Origin: Pseudohongiella sp. | GTDB lineage: Bacteria; Pseudomonadota; Gammaproteobacteria; Pseudomonadales; Pseudohongiellaceae | DNA: 64,000 bases | NCBI RefSeq assembly: GCF_011050365.1 | Contig: NZ_DRFV01000001.1 | Span: 248,001-312,000, forward strand | Direction: 5' to 3' | In this document: one piece after another, positions 26,956-35,134 of the stretch | Position numbering within the stretch: the first letter of the stretch is position 1 | Layout: every line of letters starts with the position of its first letter | The notes under the pieces: generated by a model | The model's input: the letters and a program-made list of their open reading frames with translations, nothing else | Databases searched by the model: none | Told to the model about the DNA's origin: nothing | Position numbers and translations under genes: made by a program

Positions 26956-27995
26956 GTTCCTTGTCCCTCGCTCATGAACGTTTCAAACGCCTGTGCTGCG
27001 CGCTCCAGACCGGCATCATCAATATCCAGATGTGTCACCAGCCTGATGCTGTCGCGGCCCAGACAGTCAGCCTTGATTCGGTGTTGTTCCAGCCACTGTG
27101 CCAGGTGCTCCCGGTTCAGTCCATCGACCCTGACGAACAGGATGTTGGTTTGTGGCATCTCCAGGGAATAGCCGGCGCTGACAAGCCGCTGTGCCAGCTG
27201 CCGGGCACGGCGATGATCGTCAGCCAGCCGCTGGACGTGATGTTCCAGTGCATGCAGTCCGGCGGCCGCCAGCGAGCCGCTCTGACGCATGCCGCCACCG
27301 CAGACCTTACGCCAGCGTTTGGCTTGCTCGATGAAGGCGGCGGGTCCCAACAGGACAGACCCCACTGGCGCGCCCAGACCTTTGGATAAACAAATGGAAA
27401 CAGTATCAAAATGCCGGGTGATGTCCTGCAGCTGACATTGCAAGGCGATCGCGGCATTAAAAACGCGGGCACCGTCCAGGTGCAGTTTCAGTTCGGTTTC
27501 ATCAACCAGTGTTCTCGCCTGTAGCAGGTATTCAAGCGGCAGGACCTTGCCGTGCACCGTGTTCTCCAGGCACAACAGCCGGCTTCGGGCGAAATGGCAG
27601 TCATCAGGCTTGATCGAGGCTTCAACCTCGTCCAGGTTGAGCCCACCGAAGTCGGTCATCGGCAATGGTTGCGGCTGAATGCCGCCCAGCGCCGCTGCAC
27701 CGCCGCCTTCATATTTGTAAGTATGCGCCTGCTGACCCACTATGTACTCATCACCACGGCCGCAATGCGTCAACAGCGCCACCAGATTGGATTGGGTGCC
27801 TGAGGGCATGAACAGGCCGGCCTCCATGCCGGCCATACCGGCAAGGGTATGCTCCAGCTGTCTGACGGTTGGGTCTTCGCCCCAGACGTCATCGCCCACA
27901 TCAGCATTGAACATGGCCTGACGCATGGCGTCAGTGGGCTTGGTTACCGTGTCGCTACGCAAGTCGACCCAGAGCGGTGTGTTGATTTCGGGCAT
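26952..27995 (-). CDS. ltaE: low-specificity L-threonine aldolase
   Basis: The 347-residue PLP enzyme cleaves L-threonine or allo-threonine to glycine and acetaldehyde. It shows DLRSDTVTKPTDAMR at the N-terminus, HLDGARVFNAA, and the PLP lysine in SICLSKGLGAPVGS, all diagnostic of the family. It overlaps the downstream esterase gene by four bases. Confidence 0.95.
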   Translation of the reverse strand: MPEINTPLWVDLRSDTVTKPTDAMRQAMFNADVGDDVWGEDPTVRQLEHTLAGMAGMEAGLFMPSGTQSNLVALLTHCGRGDEYIVGQQAHTYKYEGGGAAALGGIQPQPLPMTDFGGLNLDEVEASIKPDDCHFARSRLLCLENTVHGKVLPLEYLLQARTLVDETELKLHLDGARVFNAAIALQCQLQDITRHFDTVSICLSKGLGAPVGSVLLGPAAFIEQAKRWRKVCGGGMRQSGSLAAAGLHALEHHVQRLADDHRRARQLAQRLVSAGYSLEMPQTNILFVRVDGLNREHLAQWLEQHRIKADCLGRDSIRLVTHLDIDDAGLERAAQAFETFMSEGQGT

Positions 27996-28136
27996 GCAGT
28001 CCCCTGTCCGGCGGTTGTGGAGTTATTAACTGATAATCCTAACTGATTCAGCGTTGGAATACAGGGGGACTGTTGTTTCCGTCGGTAGTATTTACCCGGG
28101 AAAAAGCCTGTCGGGCTGATTTGTTGTCGCGTAATA

Positions 28137-29300
28137 TTGGCACTTTCACAAGGACTCGCGTCCGGATTCTGGATATCAACTTTGATTTGCTCAACTTCTG
28201 CTGATTCGAACACAAGTACGCCTTTGGTGCTCGCTGGCGCCGGACACGCCCATCTGGTCATGATGCGACGCTGGCTGGATGCCGGCTACCGGCCGCCGGC
28301 TGGCACCGTGTTGATCAACCCCGGCCGGGCGGCCTGGTATTCCGGCATGATGCCCGGCCTGCTGGCGGGCCGGTATACGGTTGATGAATGTGCGATCGCG
28401 CTGGCACCCTGGTGTCGGGCGCTGGGCATCGTGCTGGTGGAGGACAGTGTGGTAGCACTGGACGCGGCAAACCGTGTCATCACACTGGCGCATACGGGTA
28501 ATCTGTCCTATCAGTGTCTGTCGTTGAATACCGGGTCGAGGCAACCGCTGCCGGCATTGAATGACGGCAGCATTGGTCTGGTGCCGGCCAAACCGTTCTC
28601 CGCTTTTTATCAGGACTGGCAACGTTGGCATCAAGGCTCTTCACCACGCCAGCTGGGTATTCTCGGCGGCGGTGCGGCGGCGGTCGAGCTGGCGTTGGCG
28701 TTGCGCAGAAGTCTGCCCGAAAGTGAGCTACATGTGTTCAGTGGCAAAGAATTACTGCACGGTCAGGCATTCGGACTGATACAGCGGGCACGCAAATTGC
28801 TGCTGGCGCGTGGCGTCGAATTGCACGAAGGCATCTATATTGATCAGATTCGTCAGGGACAGGTTGTTGCCGGTGGCCGGCCGGTACAGCAGCTCGAAGC
28901 TCTGGTGCTGGCTACCGGTGCCGCAGCGCTGGACTGGTATCAGGGGAGTGGGCTGGTGTGTGATGACAGGGGCTTTATTTGTGTCAGTGACACACTGCAA
29001 TCGGCGTCGTCCCCAGAGGTGTTTGCGGCCGGCGATTGCGCAGCTCACGCCGGCAGTAAAAAGTCAGGTGTCTATTCTGTGCGACACGGCGCGGTACTGG
29101 CTCAGAATGTCAGAGCCTGGCTGTCAGGTGACGCACTGGACGACTATCAGCCGCAAAAGCAGGCACTGGCATTGCTGTCCACAGCAGACGGTGGCGCGTT
29201 GATGCATTATGCCGGCTGGACGCTGGGCGGCCAGTTGATGGGTAAATGGAAGCACTATCTGGATCAGGGTTTCATGGAGAAACACCGGGTTTCAGACTAA
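28137..29300 (+). CDS. FAD-dependent pyridine nucleotide-disulfide oxidoreductase family protein
   Basis: The product has about 370 residues with an N-terminal FAD motif (VLAGAGHAHLVMMRRW), a central NAD-binding motif (LGILGGGAAAVELALALR) and the C-terminal FAD-contact EVFAAGDCAAH. The GHAHL start and overall form match the NADH dehydrogenase-like domain that is fused to selenophosphate synthase in some bacteria; here no SelD part follows. There is no ATG near the 5' end, and TTG codons at 28137 and 28182 are the candidates. The substrate is unknown. Confidence 0.82.
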   Translation: MALSQGLASGFWISTLICSTSADSNTSTPLVLAGAGHAHLVMMRRWLDAGYRPPAGTVLINPGRAAWYSGMMPGLLAGRYTVDECAIALAPWCRALGIVLVEDSVVALDAANRVITLAHTGNLSYQCLSLNTGSRQPLPALNDGSIGLVPAKPFSAFYQDWQRWHQGSSPRQLGILGGGAAAVELALALRRSLPESELHVFSGKELLHGQAFGLIQRARKLLLARGVELHEGIYIDQIRQGQVVAGGRPVQQLEALVLATGAAALDWYQGSGLVCDDRGFICVSDTLQSASSPEVFAAGDCAAHAGSKKSGVYSVRHGAVLAQNVRAWLSGDALDDYQPQKQALALLSTADGGALMHYAGWTLGGQLMGKWKHYLDQGFMEKHRVSD

Positions 29301-29308
29301 TGCCGGAT

Positions 29309-30457
29309 TCAGCCCGCCGCCATGTGCAGTTTAAATGAGCCCAGAGGCTGGCATTGACCATTGATCAGCAGGTCTATCCGGTGTTCACCGGCATAAAGCT
29401 TTCGGGTTGTCATTGGTGCCAGCGAAATGCGCTTGCCAATCTGGATAGACTCGCCCGCATCCAGGGTTGTCTGTGTCAGCTTGAAAACCTTGGGGCGAGT
29501 GCTGCCACTGGCTTTGACAAAATGCACCTGAAAGTCGATGAGCAGCGCTTGCCGTTGCCTGCCCTGATTGGTAAGCGTTGCGTTAAAACTGACGCTGTCA
29601 CCGACAGCGGCAGCGGCCGGACGAATATCAATATCGTGCAATACAATGTTTGTTGCTGCCTTGAATCCGAAAATGGCCAGCGCCCGTGGCTGTCCTTCCT
29701 TGATCATGTTGCGCAGGGCATGCCGGACGATCCACTGCCGCTGCACGCTGGCGTGCCGGGACCAGTTCTCGGCGGTAGCGAGTAGCACTTCCGGGTGATC
29801 CTTGCCTATATCGTTCAGGTTATTTGCTACCGACCGGCGAACATACAGTGAGTCATCGTCCTTGAGCTGATCCAGCAATGTCAGCACCGGCGCTGGATCC
29901 CGCTGGAACTCTGGCAGTCTCGATGCCCACGGCAGGCGGGGCCGGGTACCTTCGGACACCAGGCGCCTTACATGCTCACTGGGATCATCAATCCAGTCCT
30001 GCAGCCGTTGCAGGGTGGCCTGTTGGTGTTGCTGCAGAAACGGACGGATACTGAACTCTGCTGTGAAACGCTGGGTCAATTCATACTGTGCGCGCATGGA
30101 TGATTCGAAATCTGCCAGTCCATAGCGGGCGACAAAAAATGTGTGCGGCATGAACAGAAAGGGTGCCAAAGAACCGCCTTCGCGATCCTGTGTCGGAGAT
30201 GTTTCGCTGACTGCAGGTTTAGCCGGTGGCAACGAATCCAGCAGAATGTCGACAGCTGTTGAGTACTTGTCTGGCAATGCTTGATGCAGGCCGTCAGCCA
30301 TATGCCAGCCACGTGGCATCAGCTCCAGACTGTCATAGCCAGGCAAGACATGATCCAGAAAAGCCTGACGTCTGAAGGCGGGATAGACGGCGCCAATCAT
30401 GTCCGCGATGCGATGAGGAATATCGGGGCCGTATTGGTTCTTGAGAGGTTCTGCCAT
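29309..30457 (-). CDS. alkC: DNA alkylation repair glycosylase, AlkC type with Ig-like domain
   Basis: The 382-residue protein has a helical HEAT-like repeat domain (about residues 1-270; QDWIDDPSEHVRRLVSEGTRPRLPW, VRRSVANNLNDI, RQWIVRHALRNMI). The C-terminal 110 residues look like a beta-sandwich (VGDSVSFNATLTNQGRQ, ITLAPMTTRKLYAGEHRIDLL region). This is the layout of AlkC, which excises 3-methyladenine and 3-methylcytosine without base flipping, with an Ig-like domain touching DNA. It is cytoplasmic and has no damage-response neighbours here. Confidence 0.85.
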   Translation of the reverse strand: MAEPLKNQYGPDIPHRIADMIGAVYPAFRRQAFLDHVLPGYDSLELMPRGWHMADGLHQALPDKYSTAVDILLDSLPPAKPAVSETSPTQDREGGSLAPFLFMPHTFFVARYGLADFESSMRAQYELTQRFTAEFSIRPFLQQHQQATLQRLQDWIDDPSEHVRRLVSEGTRPRLPWASRLPEFQRDPAPVLTLLDQLKDDDSLYVRRSVANNLNDIGKDHPEVLLATAENWSRHASVQRQWIVRHALRNMIKEGQPRALAIFGFKAATNIVLHDIDIRPAAAAVGDSVSFNATLTNQGRQRQALLIDFQVHFVKASGSTRPKVFKLTQTTLDAGESIQIGKRISLAPMTTRKLYAGEHRIDLLINGQCQPLGSFKLHMAAG

Positions 30458-30475
30458 CGTGGTGTATCCGTGAGC

Positions 30476-31360
30476 TCAGGGGCGCATAACCGTGCGTTTA
30501 CTTTCAATCAGCGACCAGATAAAGCCGACGGCAACACCGGCGGTAAAGTCATCTTCAAACAGGGGGCTGTCGCGATTCTCTGCGCCGTGATGGAAACTGG
30601 TTTGCACGCCGGCAAACATGCGCGCCTTGTCGCTGATGTGCCAGGTGCCGGAGAGGTTGATGCCGGTGCCAAAATATCCCGATGCGGCCCGGTACCGGGA
30701 ACGTGAAGCGTTGGCAAACTCAGACTCAACATCGTAGAAGTAGCCATGGACATCCCGCGTCGCCCAGACGGGGCGGATCGAGATTGAGCCTTCAAATTGA
30801 GGCGCAAACAAACCGTAGTGGCGGTAACGCAACATGGGTTCAAAAACATACCCGTGGTGATCGACGCCGGCGAAATCGGTAGAGAGCGCCGCTCGCGCTT
30901 GCAGTGATAACTCAACTTCACTGCGACTGGAGTCGCTGAACTGGAAGTCGGCCAGACCGAATACCAGTTGCGGGCCGATTTCAAAAATAAAGTCCAGGTC
31001 GGGCATGCCGTCGCGCAATTCATTGCCGTCGCTGTCGGCATCAAAGGCGGCGGCAAAAGACAGGGACAGCTCATAAAAACTGTTCTCGGCAGCAACCGCC
31101 CGTGCCACCTGCCCGTCGCCTATGCGCAACACATCGCCTCGATAGACCACATATGGCAGGCCCAGGCCGCGGGATTGATGTTGGGAAGAGCCCGGGTAGT
31201 GTGGCTGAACCAGCGCGCCCGCGCCCAGGCCAAGTTCCCACAACGGTTTCTCCACCAAGACCGGTTCTGTTTCATCGGCGGCTCGAGCCGTCACGGGTAT
31301 GAGTGCAAGTATGGTGAGTAACAAAAACAGGGTGTTGCTGGCAGAATGAGATGCGGTCAT
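30476..31360 (-). CDS. MipA/OmpV family outer membrane protein
   Basis: The 294-residue protein has a Sec signal peptide (cleavage near ARA-ADE) and alternating beta-strands of an outer membrane barrel. The WELGLGAGALVQPHYPGS start and the VYRGDVLRIGDGQ region are typical of MipA/OmpV. MipA scaffolds murein hydrolases in E. coli, while other members are stress-linked porins. It lies 18 bases before the alkC start on the same strand and overlaps the upstream nuclease gene by four bases, suggesting an operon. Confidence 0.88.
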   Translation of the reverse strand: MTASHSASNTLFLLLTILALIPVTARAADETEPVLVEKPLWELGLGAGALVQPHYPGSSQHQSRGLGLPYVVYRGDVLRIGDGQVARAVAAENSFYELSLSFAAAFDADSDGNELRDGMPDLDFIFEIGPQLVFGLADFQFSDSSRSEVELSLQARAALSTDFAGVDHHGYVFEPMLRYRHYGLFAPQFEGSISIRPVWATRDVHGYFYDVESEFANASRSRYRAASGYFGTGINLSGTWHISDKARMFAGVQTSFHHGAENRDSPLFEDDFTAGVAVGFIWSLIESKRTVMRP

Positions 31361-32358
31361 GGTGTTCCACTAATGTTGGCTAAAGTATTGCTGATTCGTA
31401 CGCCCGCTTCGGCCAGACGGATGGCTGCGGTCTGTTTCATGTCAGCCTCATAGTGATGTCTGAGCGTAACACTGTCCAGACGGCTGCCGGTGTTTTCACT
31501 CAGCCTGACGTTTTCAATGATTGAATCGGGGTAGACGTTCTGAAGCAGAATACTGCGACTCTCGTGCAGCCACTGTGTGGGCGTGAATGCCTGGGTCCGG
31601 GGCACACTGGTGGCCAGGGCGTTGAGTGCCATCAGACTGTTATTGAGAGCGGGACCGCGCAGTGCCTGGTCCCACACCGCGTGGAGATTGCTGCCGCGGG
31701 TACGAATGGCATTACCACCGCGATCTCCGTTGGGGAATAGCTGTGACGACACCAGGCCACCGGTGTGCAAGGGCTGATGGATATCGCCAATCAGGTGGAG
31801 CAGCCAGCACAGCGCTATGGCTCTTTGCGCCGCATCGGTTTCGTGCGCGAGTTGCCAGTGTGCCCGTTCCAGCGCAGTCACGACATTGCTGGCGTGGGAA
31901 GCGTGCTGGCTGTTGTTCGCCGGGGCGCCCTGAATATCGGGCTGGGGGGCGGTATCAAGATAAACATTGCCCTGGGTTTGCGCGTCGTCGCGGACCCAGG
32001 CGCCATCTATCCAGTGCCAGTCGGGTTGGTTATAACGGGAACGGATAGCGTCAGGTAGTCCGCGCGCCAGATCCGGCCATACCGCCGCCTGACCCAGTAA
32101 CCAGCGGGATTGTTCCTCACGCGATGCAGCGCGAATGGCTTGGGGCATGGCGTCTGCAAAGTCGGGGGCGTAGCGTGGATGCTGTTGCAAGACGTCGAGC
32201 CAGTAGTCGCGCTGGGGCGCGGTCAGGGTCTGATAGGCAACGTAGGCAGCAAGCCGGTGTCCTGTCGCATCCCAGGCTTGTGACAATGAGGGCAGTGCGA
32301 TGGTGGTCAGCAGGACAATCGTTCGGACGCATGCGGCAAGCGACAATCTGGCTGACAT
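31357..32358 (-). CDS. exported S1/P1-type nuclease
   Basis: The 333-residue protein starts at ATG 32358, five bases after GGGAG, with a signal peptide ending SLSQA. The mature protein would begin WDATGHRL; in S1/P1 nucleases this N-terminal tryptophan is a zinc ligand. Other ligands are visible in WHWIDGAW, LLHLIGDIHQPLH and the GGNAIR..NLHAVWD region. The enzyme should cleave single-stranded DNA or RNA outside the cytoplasm, probably for phosphate or nucleotide scavenging. It overlaps the mipA-like gene by four bases. Confidence 0.93.
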   Translation of the reverse strand: MSARLSLAACVRTIVLLTTIALPSLSQAWDATGHRLAAYVAYQTLTAPQRDYWLDVLQQHPRYAPDFADAMPQAIRAASREEQSRWLLGQAAVWPDLARGLPDAIRSRYNQPDWHWIDGAWVRDDAQTQGNVYLDTAPQPDIQGAPANNSQHASHASNVVTALERAHWQLAHETDAAQRAIALCWLLHLIGDIHQPLHTGGLVSSQLFPNGDRGGNAIRTRGSNLHAVWDQALRGPALNNSLMALNALATSVPRTQAFTPTQWLHESRSILLQNVYPDSIIENVRLSENTGSRLDSVTLRHHYEADMKQTAAIRLAEAGVRISNTLANISGTP

Positions 32359-32442
32359 GACAACTCCCGGATGCAATAAAAAGACAGGCAGAAGTGTAGC
32401 AGAACCAAAGATAGAACTGACAGGCGACGGCTTTGTTGCCGA

Positions 32443-32555
32443 CAAAAAAATGCCCCCGTGACGCCTTGGCATCACGGGGGCTAGATCACCCATCAATGGA
32501 AAAGGGGAGAGTCGATTCCATTTCTAGCACCTGATAGGGGAATATCAGTGCTACG
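32443..32555 (-). ncRNA. predicted sigma-54-dependent small RNA
   Basis: From the predicted start near 32555 the minus-strand RNA of about 112 bases folds into three hairpins. The first pairs TAGCACTGATA with TATCAGGTGCTA (one bulge) around a TTCCCC loop. The second pairs AATGGAA with TTCCATT around a loop containing CTCTCCCC. The third is a 14-bp stem (32452-32465/32468-32481, one G-U pair) followed by seven Ts (32444-32450), a strong intrinsic terminator. The C-rich loops could pair with G-rich ribosome binding sites. It has no credible open frame. Function is unknown. Confidence 0.7.
32444..32481 (-). terminator. intrinsic terminator of the small RNA
   Basis: On the minus strand GCCCCCGTGATGCC and GGCGTCACGGGGGC form a 14-bp stem with one G-U pair, followed by TTTTTTT. 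There is no T-run on the plus strand, so the orientation is clear. No minus-strand protein gene ends here. Confidence 0.88.
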
Positions 32556-32565
32556 TCCAAGATAA

Positions 32566-32582
32566 TGCATTGTGCATGCCAG
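32566..32582 (-). promoter_or_regulatory. sigma-54 promoter of the small RNA
   Basis: The minus strand reads CTGGCATGCACAATGCA, matching the -24/-12 consensus YTGGCACG-N4-TTGCW at most positions with the required 10 bases between GG and GC. The predicted start is 12 bases downstream near 32555, just before the first RNA hairpin. Confidence 0.68.
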
Positions 32583-32719
32583 TTTTTATTACTAATTTTT
32601 ATCTATATGATATAAATAGAAAATAAATATTTTAAAGGTGGGTGGCAGGCGTCCAGACTAGATGTTTGTCATGTCAGCGCTTAGGCTGACGATGCTTTTT
32701 GGCTCTTTTTGGCGATCCT

Positions 32720-32736
32720 TGCACCAGTTTGGCGCG
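32720..32736. promoter_or_regulatory. NtrC-like enhancer site
   Basis: TGCACCAGTTTGGCGCG resembles the NtrC dyad TGCACC-N5-GGTGCA: the left half is perfect, the right half matches 4 of 6. It lies about 165-180 bases upstream of the small RNA start, a normal enhancer distance, with AT-rich DNA between that could be bent by IHF. The regulator identity is inferred. Confidence 0.4.
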
Positions 32737-32793
32737 CGCCCGCCCGTGCAAATGACAGCATAGTGTCACGTTTTACGTTTCAGGAAATATTTT

Positions 32794-33198
32794 ATGAGTA
32801 ATTTTGTAATTCAACCGGCTGAAGTTGAATTGACAGCCATCAGGGCGCAAGGCTCTGGTGGCCAGAATGTCAATAAGGTGTCAACTGCCATTCATTTACG
32901 CTTCGACGTGCAGGCCTCGTCACTGCCTGCTGACATCAAGGCCCTGGTGCTGGCGCAGCGCGACCGGCGCATGACCAGTGATGGCGTGATTGTCATCAAG
33001 GCTCAGCGCTTCAGGACGCAGGAAAAAAATCGTGAAGACGCGCTGCGGCGTCTGCAGGCTCTGATTGCGGATGCCGCGCATACCGATGCCCCACGGCGGC
33101 CCACTCGCGTGCCGCGCTCGGCCAAGCGTAAGCGACTGGAAGGTAAGCGTAAACTCAGTACCACCAAATCTTTGCGAGGCAAACCGAGTCCGGAATGA
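32794..33198 (+). CDS. arfB: alternative ribosome-rescue factor ArfB
   Basis: The 134-residue protein has the release-factor GGQ motif near its N-terminus ([15 protein letters not shown] at residues 22-24) and a basic C-terminal tail ([18 protein letters not shown]) that enters the empty mRNA channel. It hydrolyses peptidyl-tRNA on stalled non-stop ribosomes. The length and layout match ArfB/YaeJ. It is cytoplasmic and appears monocistronic or shared with the VOC gene 34 bases downstream. Confidence 0.95.
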   Translation: MSNFVIQPAEVELTAIRAQGSGGQNVNKVSTAIHLRFDVQASSLPADIKALVLAQRDRRMTSDGVIVIKAQRFRTQEKNREDALRRLQALIADAAHTDAPRRPTRVPRSAKRKRLEGKRKLSTTKSLRGKPSPE

Positions 33199-33232
33199 CT
33201 ACAATACGCCAAACCTTCACGAGGCTGAGAGC

Positions 33233-33673
33233 ATGACGTCAACATTAAAACCATTTCATCTCGCCATCCAGGTGCGCGATCTGGAAGAGGCGCGCGAATT
33301 TTACGGCAATACTCTGGGTTTGCCGCAGGGACGCAGTTCTGATCACTGGATCGACTTCAATCTGTTTGGCCACCAACTGGTGGTGCATGTGAACCCTGCC
33401 ATCGGCAAACAGGGCCAGGTAAATCAGAGCAGCAATCATGTTGACGGCCATGGCGTGCCTGTGCCCCACTTTGGGGCGGTGCTGTCGATGACAGAGTGGG
33501 GCGCGCTGGCAGAGAAGCTGCGCGCTGTAGGCACCCACTTCATCATTGAGCCGTATATTCGATTTAAGGGCGAGCCCGGCGAACAGGCGACTCTTTTTTT
33601 CCTTGATCCAACAGGCAATGCGCTTGAATTCAAGGCGTTCAGGGACATAGACGCACAACTGTTTGCCGTCTGA
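33233..33673 (+). CDS. VOC-family (glyoxalase-fold) protein
   Basis: The 146-residue protein starts at ATG 33233 with [23 protein letters not shown], the first beta-alpha-beta module of the vicinal oxygen chelate fold. The histidine in that segment, [13 protein letters not shown] and the late glutamate in NALEFKAF are possible metal ligands. The family includes glyoxalases and extradiol dioxygenases; this member is most like uncharacterised dioxygenase-type VOC proteins. The longer frame from 33065 overlaps arfB and is not supported. Confidence 0.85.
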   Translation: MTSTLKPFHLAIQVRDLEEAREFYGNTLGLPQGRSSDHWIDFNLFGHQLVVHVNPAIGKQGQVNQSSNHVDGHGVPVPHFGAVLSMTEWGALAEKLRAVGTHFIIEPYIRFKGEPGEQATLFFLDPTGNALEFKAFRDIDAQLFAV

Positions 33674-33730
33674 TCGTCCAGCAGCCGGGAACGGGTCTTG
33701 CCAGCTAAACACGACACTATGAGAGTAATT

Positions 33731-34864
33731 ATGCGAATCGGGAAGCTGTGTTTTTTTTTACTTCTGTGCAGCAGCACTGCGTGGGCGAATGACAACGATC
33801 CGCGCGCACGCGAGGCAGGGGTTGCCCCGGGTATATATGAGCCCGGAACCCACAACGCCATTACTGACGTCGCCGGTGTTCGTGTCGGGCATGTGTCGAT
33901 TGTCGAAGCGGACGGTGTGCGCACGGGTGTTACCGCGATTCTGCCACATGGCGGCAACCTGTATCAGGACAAGGTGCCGGCAGGATTCTCGCAAGGCAAC
34001 GGCTACGGGAAAATGATGGGCACGACCCAGATCATGGAATTGGGCGAGGTCGAAACACCGATTTTGCTGACCAATACCCTCTCGGTGCCGGAAGCGGCCG
34101 CCGGTGTCATCGCGTGGACGCTGGCACAAGCCGGCAACGAAACGGTGCGGTCAGTGAACGCTGTTGTCGGTGAGACCAATGATGGCCGTATCAACAATAT
34201 CCGTTTGCGGGCGGTGCAGCCACAGCACGCGTTGGATGCGATTGTGGCAGCACGACCGGGACCGGTAGCGGAAGGCAGCGTTGGCGCGGGCATGGGTACG
34301 GTCAGTTTTGGCTGGAAAGGTGGTATCGGCACCAGCTCGCGGGTGCTACCGGACAATGACGGTGGCTTTACCGTGGGTGTACTGGTGCAGACCAACTATG
34401 GCGGTGAGTTAACGATAATGGGCACACCCGTGCGCCCGCAGGATATACATGTCGTCGGCGATCCGGTGGCGTCTGCCACCAGCCCGGACGGTTCGGTGAT
34501 GATTATCATCGCGACCGATGCACCGTTGTCCGATCGCAATCTTGAGCGTCTGGCGGCACGCTCGTTTCTTGGCATCGGCCGCACCGGCTCGGCCATGTCC
34601 AATGGCTCGGGCGATTATGCGCTGGCTTTTTCTACTGCGGAAGGTGTCCGGCGCAACACCTTTCGACGTGAGCAGTTACATACCCTGGAAGACTGGCCGA
34701 ATGAGAATATGACGCCGTTGTTTCAGGCTATTGTGGAAGCCACTGAGGAAGCTGTCTATAACGCCTTGTTCAAAGCCAGCGATGTTGATGGCATCAACAA
34801 CGGGCAGTATCCGGCCATTCCTGTCCAGCAGGTCCTGCGCTTGCTGCAGCGCACTGTGCCTTGA
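33731..34864 (+). CDS. exported P1-family (DmpA-like, S58) peptidase
   Basis: The protein has about 377 residues with a Sec signal peptide (cleavage near AWA-ND) and the P1/DmpA aminopeptidase domain, shown by NAITDVAGVRVGHVSI, VVGETNDGRINNIR and the self-processing region WKGGIGTSSRVLP, where a serine becomes the N-terminal nucleophile of the beta chain. The frame also opens at 33698 and ATG 33719; ATG 33731 follows GAGAG and begins the signal peptide directly. Such enzymes are beta-aminopeptidases or D-aminopeptidases. Confidence 0.88.
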   Translation: MRIGKLCFFLLLCSSTAWANDNDPRAREAGVAPGIYEPGTHNAITDVAGVRVGHVSIVEADGVRTGVTAILPHGGNLYQDKVPAGFSQGNGYGKMMGTTQIMELGEVETPILLTNTLSVPEAAAGVIAWTLAQAGNETVRSVNAVVGETNDGRINNIRLRAVQPQHALDAIVAARPGPVAEGSVGAGMGTVSFGWKGGIGTSSRVLPDNDGGFTVGVLVQTNYGGELTIMGTPVRPQDIHVVGDPVASATSPDGSVMIIIATDAPLSDRNLERLAARSFLGIGRTGSAMSNGSGDYALAFSTAEGVRRNTFRREQLHTLEDWPNENMTPLFQAIVEATEEAVYNALFKASDVDGINNGQYPAIPVQQVLRLLQRTVP

Positions 34865-34892
34865 CTGGCGCGAATCACACTGCTTCAACACC

Positions 34893-34914
34893 CCTGTTGG
34901 GTTTAACCAACAGG
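34893..34914. promoter_or_regulatory. 8-bp palindrome, hairpin or enhancer site
   Basis: CCTGTTGG (34893-34900) and CCAACAGG (34907-34914) are exactly complementary around GTTTAA. It lies about 30 bases after the peptidase stop and lacks a T-run, so it is a poor terminator. It is also about 160 bases upstream of the sigma-54 start near 35066, a suitable distance for an activator site. Confidence 0.4.
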
Positions 34915-35038
34915 TGAGTGCCTGCCATATCAATGACATAGGATAGCCGCGTCAGACCTGTTGTTGCTACCAGACACCTGCACCCGGGCATTTCCTGCTG
35001 TATTTTTTCAAGTTCATGAAAATAAACAATAATTTATT

Positions 35039-35055
35039 CTGGCATGACGGTTGCA
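35039..35055 (+). promoter_or_regulatory. sigma-54 promoter of the outer membrane protein gene
   Basis: CTGGCATGACGGTTGCA matches the sigma-54 consensus YTGGCACG-N4-TTGCW at all but one defined position, with correct GG-N10-GC spacing. The predicted start near 35066 leaves a leader of about 69 bases before the ATG at 35135. Confidence 0.8.
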
Positions 35056-35134
35056 ATGTCCCTGACAGTCAATCACATGAGCGCCAGCCGAAGCGCTCAC
35101 GACTATCAGGAATACAAAACAGCAGGAGCTGAAT

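Larger units (their letters stand above)
32359..32793. other. 435-base intergenic region with a predicted small RNA
   Basis: This gap between the divergent nuclease and arfB genes holds no protein gene. On the minus strand it has an enhancer-like site, an AT-rich stretch (32581-32636), a sigma-54 promoter and a terminator-ended RNA, annotated separately. A 6-bp hairpin (GTCAGC/GCTGAC, 32673-32690) followed by gatgcTTTTT on the plus strand could be a small terminator, but no plus-strand transcript is apparent before it. Confidence 0.6.

Noticed and set aside
31357-32358. S1/P1 nuclease as a defence or toxin gene
   Set aside because: The signal peptide and N-terminal tryptophan indicate an ordinary exported scavenging nuclease, and no immunity gene is present.
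32452-32481. Terminator for a plus-strand transcript
   Set aside because: There is no T-run on the plus strand side; the seven-T tract is only on the minus strand.
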